In this document: positions 17,541 through 25,738 of the stretch, piece by piece
Layout: each line of letters begins with the position of its first letter
Position numbering within the stretch: the first letter of the stretch is position 1
Source of the DNA: Acetobacteraceae bacterium
GTDB taxonomy: Bacteria; Pseudomonadota; Alphaproteobacteria; Acetobacterales; Acetobacteraceae
Assembly (NCBI GenBank): GCA_027353465.1
Contig: DAIEHR010000187.1
Span: forward strand, 1 to 32,075
Length of the DNA: 32,075 nt
Direction of reading: 5' to 3'
The notes under the pieces: generated by a model
Database searches by the model: none
The model's input: the letters and a program-made list of their open reading frames with translations, nothing else
What the model was told of the DNA's origin: nothing
Position numbers and translations under genes: made by a program

Positions 17541-18983
17541 TCAGCGCGACTGTACTCGGACCGGAATGGCTTCGCCTTCCATCGGCAATACCAGGGCGAT
17601 CTCCTCCAGTGAACGATGATTGGTCCGCGGCCCCCACACCGCGATCGACAGCACCACCACTGCCATCGCGCTGGCCACAAACATGAACACGCCCGGCACC
17701 CCGAAGTGTTGCAGGATCGCGGCGATGAAGAAGCCGGTAAAGATCGTACTGAACCGGCTCCACGAGTACACGAACCCGACCGCCGTGGCGCGGATCCGCG
17801 TCGGAAACAGCTCCGCCTGATAGTTATGCGCCGAAAACGAAAGCCACGCGTTCATCATCGTCTGGAACGTACCAATAATGATCAGTGGCACCGCCTCGGT
17901 CTGGAAGGAGAACGCGATGCCGAACACGGCGATGCCGATGCACGACAGGCACACCTGCCACTTACGCTCGATCCGGTCGGCGAACAGCGTGCTGACCAGC
18001 GGAAACAACGGATAAGCGAACGCGATAATGAACGAATATTCCAGGGTCTGCGAGACATGGATGCCCTTGGCGATCAGCAGCGTCGGCACCCAGTTCGCGA
18101 AGCCGTAAAAGCCGATCGTCTGGCAGAAGTTGGCAATAGACAACATGATTGTCCGGCTGCGGTAAGTCGGGTTGAAAATTTCGGCCAAAGTACCCTTACG
18201 CGGATCCTCCGCCACCGGCGCATCCGGCATTGGCAGCGTGCCACCGCACTCCTTGGAGACCTGCGCCTCTATCGCGCTCATTACCTTGTCAGCCTCCGCC
18301 ACCCGGCCCTGTTGCGCGAGCCAGCGCGGCGATTCCGGCAGTTTCAGGCGAACAAACCAGACGATCAAGGCGCCGACCGACCCAATGATCACCACCCAGC
18401 GCCATCCCGACAGACCCAGCGGAGCGGTCGGGTTCAGCAGCCACGCCAGCAAGGCGACCAGCGGAACCGGAATAAACCCGATCGACTGCTGCACAGCAAA
18501 AATCCGTCCGCGCGCTCGTTTCGGTACAAGTTCAGAAATAAACGTATCGACCGTGACGAGTTCCACACCAATCCCAATGCCGGCGATCATGCGCCACAAA
18601 TTAACGCCCCCCGGCGTGTATTGAAACGCCATGACCAAGGTCGCGACGCAGTACCAAACCAGAGAATACGTGAAAACCGTCCTTCTGCCGAAACGGTCAG
18701 CCGCCCGGGTGAAGAACATCGTGCCGATGAACAGTCCCGTGAACAGCGCCGCGATAAACGACGCCAGCCCGGTAAAGCCGAACAACGAGACGGTGGTAGG
18801 GGTGAATATCTTGTCGGCAAACATGCCCGGCGCGATCGAACCGGTCAGGAAGATGGCGTAAGTGTCGAACCATCCACCTAGCGAGATTAGCAGCACCAGC
18901 ATCCACATGTGGCGCGTCATCGGAAGGCGATCGAGTCGGGCAGTGATCTCTGCCGCGGGGGTGGCGATTAACGTCGAAGCCAT
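17541..18983 (-). CDS. MFS transporter (sugar/organic acid porter type)
   Basis: 12-TM-like profile; FTRAADRFGRRTVFTYSL, SPRWLAQQGRVAEADKVM, ELFPTRIRATAVGFVYSWSR. ATG at 18983 preferred. Confidence 0.92.
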   Translation of the reverse strand: MASTLIATPAAEITARLDRLPMTRHMWMLVLLISLGGWFDTYAIFLTGSIAPGMFADKIFTPTTVSLFGFTGLASFIAALFTGLFIGTMFFTRAADRFGRRTVFTYSLVWYCVATLVMAFQYTPGGVNLWRMIAGIGIGVELVTVDTFISELVPKRARGRIFAVQQSIGFIPVPLVALLAWLLNPTAPLGLSGWRWVVIIGSVGALIVWFVRLKLPESPRWLAQQGRVAEADKVMSAIEAQVSKECGGTLPMPDAPVAEDPRKGTLAEIFNPTYRSRTIMLSIANFCQTIGFYGFANWVPTLLIAKGIHVSQTLEYSFIIAFAYPLFPLVSTLFADRIERKWQVCLSCIGIAVFGIAFSFQTEAVPLIIIGTFQTMMNAWLSFSAHNYQAELFPTRIRATAVGFVYSWSRFSTIFTGFFIAAILQHFGVPGVFMFVASAMAVVVLSIAVWGPRTNHRSLEEIALVLPMEGEAIPVRVQSR

Positions 18984-19290
18984 GGCAATCCTCCCTGATG
19001 CGTGTCTTTGCACGCTTGGATTTGACTTTAGGCTGCCGTCTTATCGGGGTCGTGGACCTCCTCGATCGAAGTCTGCGCACAACCGGGCGCCGGGGTCCAG
19101 ACCGGCGTTGATCTCAGCCATGGCTCTTGCCTTCGAGGCGCTGACCAGGCGAGCGTTGGAGACGGACTAACCGGGCAGGATTTTCAGCTGCCACCTCGGT
19201 GAACCGATCCGCGCATATCAGCGGCAAAACCACCCAACATGGGGCGCAATGACGATCGGATTGCCCAGCGACCTCAGCGGGAGCCGACGG

Positions 19291-20422
19291 CTACCGCGCG
19301 CTGGCGCTCGCCTCCGACCGCGTGGCCCCGGATCGCGCCGCCAGCGCCGCCGCCATGAAGTCGTCCAGGTCACCGTCCAGCACCGCGTCCGGGTTGCCCT
19401 TTTCCAGCCCCGTCCGCAGGTCCTTCACCAACTGGTAGGGCGCCAACACATAGTTCCGAATCTGATGCCCCCAGCCGATATCGGTCTTGGCGTTCTCCTG
19501 CGCTGCCGTCACAGCCTCGCGCCGCTGCAACTCCGCCTCGTACATACGGGCTTTCAGCATATCCATCGCCATCGCGCGGTTGCGGTGCTGTGACCGGTCG
19601 GTCTGACACGCGACGATGATCCCGCTGGGAATATGAGTGATGCGGATGGCGCTTTCCGTCTTGTTGACGTGCTGCCCGCCCGCGCCCGACGCCCGGTAGG
19701 TATCGACCTTCAAATCGCTCTCATTGATTTCGATCTCGATCGAATCATCCACCACCGGATAGACCCAGACCGACGCGAAGCTGGTCTGCCGACGGGCGTT
19801 CGAATCGAATGGGCTGATCCGCACCAGCCGATGCACCCCGCCTTCGGTCTTCAGCCACCCATAAGCGTTCGGGCCGCTGACCTGCAGCGTCGCCGACTTG
19901 ATCCCCGCCTGCTCGCCTTCGCTTTCTTCCAGCAACTGCACCTTGTAACCGTGCTGTTCCGCCCAGCGCATGTACATACGCATCAGCATCTGTGCCCAGT
20001 CCTGCGCCTCGGTGCCGCCAGCGCCGGAGTTCAGTTCGATATAGCAGTCGTTGGCATCGGCCTCACCGGACAGCAGGCTTTCGATCTCCCGCCGCTTGGC
20101 CTCATCCGCGGCAGCCCGCAGCGACTTCATCGCCTCGGTGACCATGGCGGTGTCGCCCTCGGCTTCCGCCATCTCGATCAGTTCCAGCGCGTCGGAAACA
20201 TCAGCCTCCAGCTTCAGCACGCCTTCCATCGCCGAGGCGATCTGGTTCCGCTCGCGCATCAGCTTCTGCGCGGCGGCGGCGTCGTTCCACAGCGTCGGGT
20301 CTTCGGCGCGGTTGTTCAGTTCGGCCAGCCGGCCTTCGGCGACATCCCAGTCAAAGATGCCTCCTCAGCAGCGCGACGGACTGCTTGATCTGGTCGTTAA
20401 GGGCGTCGGATTCAGCGGACAT
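19291..20422 (-). CDS. prfB: Peptide chain release factor 2, expressed by +1 programmed ribosomal frameshift
   Basis: Short leader [26 protein letters not shown]-(UGA), then +1 frame ...[23 protein letters not shown]...; SPF motif ([19 protein letters not shown]) and GGQ motif ([20 protein letters not shown]). The ORF track splits it. Confidence 0.96.
20350..20365 (-). promoter_or_regulatory. RF2 programmed +1 frameshift signal
   Basis: Minus strand AGGAGG-CAT-CTT-TGA-C: internal Shine-Dalgarno (20365-20360), CTT slip codon (20356-20354), in-frame UGA (20353-20351) followed by C. Confidence 0.96.
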
Positions 20423-20453
20423 GTCTAAACAAATGCTCTTTCGAAGGGCCGCG

Positions 20454-23087
20454 TCAATACAACCCACCCATGCTGTTATCAACCCCGCCATGCACGATCG
20501 GCGCCGGCGCTGGGGCTCCGTCAGCGGGCGGGGCGCTGGCCACGCCAAGTCCGCCGCTGATCGGGGCGGAGGCCCCGGGAATCTGCCCATCCTTGAATGC
20601 GTCCGTCACCATACCATTCCCGCTATCCCATTGGGCCATCGTCACGCCCGCCGGCATCGGGAAGGACAGGACCGGGCGTCCGGCAAGAGCCCGAGCCATG
20701 TAGTCGTGCCAAATGGGGGCCGCGACCGCGGCGCCGGTTTCGTTGTTGCCCAGTGTCGCGGGGGTGTCGAAACCGACCCAGACCACGGTCACCAAATCAG
20801 GCGTGAAGCCCGAGAACCAGGCATCCGCGAACTCCTGGCTGGTGCCAGTCTTACCAGCGATTGGCCGGTTCAGACCCTTGCCGGCGGGGACACCTGTGCC
20901 CCGCTGCACGACCCCTTCCATCATGGTGATCAACTGAAACACACTGTCGGGGTCGGCGATTTGCCGCCGACCATCAGCGATTTCCGGTGGCTTCGACGCA
21001 TCCGCACAATCGCCGCAATCCAACCCGGGTGCGCGGAACACAACATGCCCGTCCGGGTCCTGTACGCTGTCGATCAGTGTTGGCATTACCTCGCGCCCGC
21101 CGGTGGCGAATGATGCATAGGCACCGGCCTCCCGCAGCACCGTCGTGTCCACCGCGCCCAGCGCCGCCGGAAGCACCCGCGGCATCGAATCGACCATATG
21201 GAATGCAATCGCGTTATCCACCACAGCTTGAATACCCACCTGCTGGGCGACACGCAGTGTGACCAGGTTCAGCGACTCTTCCAACGCCACCCGCAGCGAC
21301 GTCGGGCCGCCGAACGTGCCTTCGAAGTTACCCGGCCGCCACCTGCCCTCAGGCGTGTCGATCACGACCGGTGCATCCAGGAACTTCTGGCTCGGCGAAA
21401 TGCCCTTCTCCAACGCTGTCAGATAGACGATCGGCTTGAAGCTGGAACCCGGCTGGCGGTTGGCCTGGGTTGCTCTGTTGAACTGGCTCTGGTCATAACT
21501 CCACCCGCCAACCATCGCCAGCACCCGGCCGGTCTGTGGGTCGAGCGAAACCAGTGCGCCTTGTACGGCTGGAATCTGCATCAGCTTCGCGCGGTTGGCC
21601 GGCGGCGGCGGCGCGGCGGCCGACCCCTTTCCCTTGGCTGGCATCGGGGGGCCCGACGGCTTGGGCAGTTGCACGGCTGGGGGCTCAATCATCACGATGT
21701 CGCCCGGTTGCACGACATCGGAAAGTCGCCTGGGCGCCGGTCCCGGTTTGCCGTCGCGCAAAGCCCGAGCCCAGTTAAGGTCCGCGAGAACAAGCATAGC
21801 GGACTCGCGGCCACCGTCTTTGTTCAGCCATTCAACCTTTGCCTCGGTGTCGGTCTCGCTGGCGACGACCGCGACCATCCAACCCGGCAACATACCCGGC
21901 GGGCGCGGCTGCTGGTTCAATGCCGCCGGCCATTTCGCTTCAAAATCCGGTTGCGAGACGCTCAGATGCCCCACGGCGCCGCGCCACCCGCCCATCTTGC
22001 GGTCATAGGCCATCAGGCCGTCACGCAGGGATTTCTCGGCGGCGACCTGCAAGGAGGGGTTCAGACTTGTGCGCACCATCAGCCCGCCTTGGGTCGTCGA
22101 ATCCTGGCCGAACCGCGCGATAAGCTGGCGACGGACCTCCTCGGTGAACCAGTCCGCGCCGGGAATCGGGGGTGGACGGCGGAATTCGGACGGGATCACC
22201 GGACCGGCCTTGGCTTCGGCTGCCTGCGCCTGGGTGATCACATGATCCTCTGCGAGCCGATCCAGCACATAGTCACGGCGGGATCGGGCAGCCTCGGGAA
22301 ACTTGAACGGATTCAGATTATTGGGCGCTTTTGGCAAGGCCGCCAGGAAGGCCGCTTCGGCCAAGGTAAGCTGGTCGAGCGGCTTGTTGAAGTAGGTCTG
22401 GGCCGCGGCGGCCACGCCATACGCGCCCTGCCCCAGGTAGATTTCGTTCAGATACAGCTCAAGAATGCGGTCCTTGGTCAAACTCTGTTCAATCCGCGTC
22501 GCCAGGATCGCTTCCTTGGCCTTGCGGGAGAACGAGACCTCGCTGTCCAGCAGCATGTTCTTGGCCACCTGCTGGGTGATGGTGGATGCGCCGATCGGCC
22601 GCCGCCCCTGCCCGGCATGAGTCAGGTCGAAAACCGCCGCGCGGGCGATGGCGAACGGGTCGATGCCCCGATGAGTGTAGAAGTTTTGATCCTCAGCTGA
22701 GATGAACGCGCGCTTGACGATGTCGGGGATCGCCGAAACCGGGACGAAAATCCGTCGTTCCGTCGCGAGTTCGGCCAACAGGCGGGAATCGCCGGCAAAC
22801 ACCCGGCTCATGACTGGGGGCTGATAATTCCGCAGCCCGTCCACGTCCGGCAGGTCGGCGCTGAAATGTTCGTACGCGGCATAGCCAGCGACGGCACCGA
22901 CGATGCCGCCCAGCAGCACCACGCCTAGAATCGCGCCAAATAGACCGCGCACGGCGCGTACCAGGATGTTCCCGCGCCGCTTTGGTAGCCGGGGAGGCTT
23001 ATTCCCTCCGCCCTCGGGGCCAGGTGCCCCGGTCTTGCCGCGGGTGGAAGGCGCCAGCGGTTCGCCGGCGGTCAGAGGTCCTGTCAT
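20454..23087 (-). CDS. mrcA: Penicillin-binding protein 1A (bifunctional transglycosylase/transpeptidase)
   Basis: GT51 FISAEDQNFYTHRGIDPFAIARA, GASTITQQVAKNML; transpeptidase RQPGSSFKPIVYLTAL, GKTGTSQEFADAWFSGFTPD. Confidence 0.95.
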   Translation of the reverse strand: MTGPLTAGEPLAPSTRGKTGAPGPEGGGNKPPRLPKRRGNILVRAVRGLFGAILGVVLLGGIVGAVAGYAAYEHFSADLPDVDGLRNYQPPVMSRVFAGDSRLLAELATERRIFVPVSAIPDIVKRAFISAEDQNFYTHRGIDPFAIARAAVFDLTHAGQGRRPIGASTITQQVAKNMLLDSEVSFSRKAKEAILATRIEQSLTKDRILELYLNEIYLGQGAYGVAAAAQTYFNKPLDQLTLAEAAFLAALPKAPNNLNPFKFPEAARSRRDYVLDRLAEDHVITQAQAAEAKAGPVIPSEFRRPPPIPGADWFTEEVRRQLIARFGQDSTTQGGLMVRTSLNPSLQVAAEKSLRDGLMAYDRKMGGWRGAVGHLSVSQPDFEAKWPAALNQQPRPPGMLPGWMVAVVASETDTEAKVEWLNKDGGRESAMLVLADLNWARALRDGKPGPAPRRLSDVVQPGDIVMIEPPAVQLPKPSGPPMPAKGKGSAAAPPPPANRAKLMQIPAVQGALVSLDPQTGRVLAMVGGWSYDQSQFNRATQANRQPGSSFKPIVYLTALEKGISPSQKFLDAPVVIDTPEGRWRPGNFEGTFGGPTSLRVALEESLNLVTLRVAQQVGIQAVVDNAIAFHMVDSMPRVLPAALGAVDTTVLREAGAYASFATGGREVMPTLIDSVQDPDGHVVFRAPGLDCGDCADASKPPEIADGRRQIADPDSVFQLITMMEGVVQRGTGVPAGKGLNRPIAGKTGTSQEFADAWFSGFTPDLVTVVWVGFDTPATLGNNETGAAVAAPIWHDYMARALAGRPVLSFPMPAGVTMAQWDSGNGMVTDAFKDGQIPGASAPISGGLGVASAPPADGAPAPAPIVHGGVDNSMGGLY

Positions 23088-23139
23088 GGGCGGCGATATG
23101 CCCGCTTTCGTCCGAATCCGCCAGCAACGAGATTGCTAT

Positions 23140-24258
23140 TTAACGACGGACGATGACCGCGACCGGGCCGCCGCCGTCCGGCCCCTGATGTTCGGCTCCG
23201 CCGGACACGAATAGATCCGTCCGCCCGGTGATTCCGGCCAGGACGCCGCCGACCAGCGCCCTGGCGTGGCGGGTGGCATTGATGTCGCTGTCATCCAGCA
23301 TGATGTGCCGCGCGCCCCGGATACGCCCAGTCGTCGAGGGGCCGGCCTTCGCCAGCACCGCCAGCAAGCTATCCCGCCCCACCGCATCCAACTGCCCCGA
23401 GGGCCGCAGCCCGGCATCGGCGAGCGCGCCCAACACCGCCGGCAGATCAATGCCGTCCTGCATCACGCGATGCGCGATCACCGAGTCACTGGCCCAGGCC
23501 GAACTGTTGCCAAGCACAATCACCTCGTTGTGCATCAATTCGATGCCAGCCGAAGTGCTGGCCCGGCCCGACCACAGCGTCAGGTCGTGACAGACTACCG
23601 CGTCGGACAGTGCCTCCCGAGCGATCTCGCCCAAGGCGAGCCCGACGCCAAGGGCGGAGGCTCCGCGAGAGTAGCTCATGGACTTATAGGTATCCTCCGT
23701 CACCACGGTCTGGCCGCGGACAGCGGCATCGGCGATGCGATCGCCGGTCAGCAGCGGGCATTTGACCTGAACGTAGTGAACATCACGCGAGTCACTGATT
23801 CCAGCCTGGGTCATGGCCGCCGCTACCGCCTCCGCTGTCGCCTCGATCTGCGAGGTTCGGCCAATTTCCTCGGGCAGGAAGGGGCGGGTGAAGGCGGTCC
23901 CGATGGCAAGGGTCGGCTCGCCAGCCGATTCGGGCGGCGCGGTGGAGACCGCGAACACCAGAAGATGCGGCGACAATCCGCCCTCGGTGCCGCCGGACAT
24001 GACCATGGCGACGCGGCGTCCGACCTCGGCCGGAGCGCAACGCAAATGTTCGGCAAGCGTGGCTTGCAGCGCCGCTACGGCATAGGCGCGGGTGAAATCA
24101 TTGACGCAGCCGTTGCCCTCGGTCTTGCCGAAGATCGCCCTGATATCCGTGGCGGCGAGAGCACCCGATTCGATCAGCGCCAGAACGCCACTGGTGTCGG
24201 CCGGATGGGCGGTGGGAATGCGAAAAACGGCGCAGCGGCGGGGTGCATCATGATCCAT
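23140..24258 (-). CDS. Ring-opening amidohydrolase (cyanuric acid amidohydrolase/barbiturase family, AtzD-like)
   Basis: IFGKTEGNGCVNDFTRAYA, VMSGGTEGGLSPHLLVFA, HYVQVKCPLLT, SMSYSRGASALGVGLALGEI, HIMLDDSDINATRHARALVGG, FVSGGAEHQGPDGGGPVAVI. Confidence 0.93.
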   Translation of the reverse strand: MDHDAPRRCAVFRIPTAHPADTSGVLALIESGALAATDIRAIFGKTEGNGCVNDFTRAYAVAALQATLAEHLRCAPAEVGRRVAMVMSGGTEGGLSPHLLVFAVSTAPPESAGEPTLAIGTAFTRPFLPEEIGRTSQIEATAEAVAAAMTQAGISDSRDVHYVQVKCPLLTGDRIADAAVRGQTVVTEDTYKSMSYSRGASALGVGLALGEIAREALSDAVVCHDLTLWSGRASTSAGIELMHNEVIVLGNSSAWASDSVIAHRVMQDGIDLPAVLGALADAGLRPSGQLDAVGRDSLLAVLAKAGPSTTGRIRGARHIMLDDSDINATRHARALVGGVLAGITGRTDLFVSGGAEHQGPDGGGPVAVIVRR

Positions 24259-24284
24259 GGGTAGTTGATCCTGTAGGTTCGGCT

Positions 24285-25130
24285 TTACCCGCTCGCCAAA
24301 TGCATGACGCCGGTGAAGTAGGCATCCACCGCCCTATGCATAGCCTGTGCCACCATCTTGCGGTGATCCGCTCGGCGTAACTCAGCCTCATCCCTGGGGT
24401 TGGACATGAAACCCATCTCCACCAGCACGCTGGGGATATCGGCCGCCTTCAGCACCACAAATCCCGCATGCCGATCGGGATTCGGCAGCATCGGCAGGTC
24501 GCGATCGAGGCTGCCGACAAGATTGCGGGCAATCTGTGCGGAGCCGGCGCGAGTCTCCTGCCGCACCAGGCTCGCCAGGATATGAGAAACCTCGGGCGAG
24601 GTGTTCTGAAATTGACGCCCCGCGAACCGGTCGGCGCTGTTTTCGCGTTGCGCCAGCGCGGCGGTCTGCGCGTCGGAGGCAGTGCGTGCCAGCGTGTAAA
24701 CCGACGCACCACGCACGCTATGGTCCGATAGCGCATCGGCGTGCATCGACACGAACAACGCGGCACCACGATGCTGTGCCCGATCCACCCGCTCATCCAG
24801 CGGAATGAACACATCGCGGGCGCGGGTGAGTTCGACCCGGTAGCGGCCCCCCGCCTCTAGCTGGTGTTTGAGTTCCAATGCCGTGGAGAGCGCGACCTGC
24901 TTTTCATAAGTCCCGGACACTCCGATCGCGCCGGGATCCTTGCCGCCATGTCCGGGGTCAAGCATTACCAGCGGCGGAATTGGTCCGCGAGGCTTCGGCG
25001 CGGGGTGCTTTACGTTCGCCGCCATCGCCCGATGCAGACCGGGCGGCAACAGGAACGTGCCGAACACGGACGAACCAGCCGCAAAACGACGCAACAGCAG
25101 GCGACGCGTGACCGGGGGGACCGAAAGCAT
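24285..25130 (-). CDS. amiC: N-acetylmuramoyl-L-alanine amidase (Amidase_3)
   Basis: VMLDPGHGGKDPGAIGVSGTYEKQVAL, FVSMHADALSD, GASVYTLARTASD, SVLVEMGFMSNPRDEAEL. Confidence 0.94.
   Translation of the reverse strand: MLSVPPVTRRLLLRRFAAGSSVFGTFLLPPGLHRAMAANVKHPAPKPRGPIPPLVMLDPGHGGKDPGAIGVSGTYEKQVALSTALELKHQLEAGGRYRVELTRARDVFIPLDERVDRAQHRGAALFVSMHADALSDHSVRGASVYTLARTASDAQTAALAQRENSADRFAGRQFQNTSPEVSHILASLVRQETRAGSAQIARNLVGSLDRDLPMLPNPDRHAGFVVLKAADIPSVLVEMGFMSNPRDEAELRRADHRKMVAQAMHRAVDAYFTGVMHLASG
24338..24352 (-). promoter_or_regulatory. Candidate sigma54-like promoter inside the 3' end of amiC, facing the amidohydrolase gene
   Basis: Minus strand TGGCAC-AGGCT-ATGC(A): one mismatch in the -12 box and correct GG-N10-GC spacing. 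Predicted start about 70 nt upstream of the 24258 ATG. It lies in coding DNA, so chance is possible. Confidence 0.35.
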
Positions 25131-25738
25131 GATTGGCTCTTAACAGATTGGATACGGATTGGCAGCTTGTATATTGATTGCGGCGGGTTAATGGCATCCT
25201 GTCACGTGCCGCTTGCGGTCTGCGCCGGTTTACGTCATGGTCTGCTTGCTTCGGCGATGTCATCGGGGTGGCGAAAACTCGCTGCCCTGTGGCCTGGATC
25301 GGTGGCGCGTGATCCCTTGGTTGGCCTGGTCGGAGCCAGGCTTGCAAGTGTGGGGAAGGATCCGCCTTGCCGTGGCTACATCGTCGACCGCGTCGTGCCC
25401 GCCATTTGGATTTGTGGCGCGCCGGGGTCCTGCTCGTAGCTTGGCATCTCGCCACGCGGGCGGCGCCAGCACCGACTTTTCACACGGGGCAGCGTTCCGT
25501 CACGGGGACGCGCCATCCGAACGCCAGGAACTGATGAACCACGCCGTCCCATACTCGTCCGACTTTGGACTTTCACCCCGCTATCTGGGTGGTATGGCTA
25601 TCGCGTGTTCCGATCGCCTTTCTCTTCCTGAACCGTCGGGCGGGCCCCTTCCCGCAAGCCTTGCAAGCCGTCCGCTGACCGCGACCCAAAGAACGTCCGG
25701 CGTCAGCATCCCGGCGGCACACCGGAGTTCAGGACTAA

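Noticed and set aside
17616-18881. 421-aa plus-strand ORF opposite the MFS transporter
   Set aside because: Arg/His/Gln-rich composition typical of antisense GC-rich frames; no motif.
19014-19290. Minus-strand fragment (MAEINAGLDPGARLCADFD...) in the prfB-MFS gap, considered as a gene remnant
   Set aside because: Too short and no family recognised; cannot be distinguished from random GC-rich ORF sequence.
21198-22700. 500-aa plus-strand ORF opposite mrcA
   Set aside because: Shadow ORF over a well-supported PBP1A coding region.
23266-24264. 332-aa plus-strand ORF opposite the ring-opening amidohydrolase
   Set aside because: Antisense shadow; no recognisable domain.
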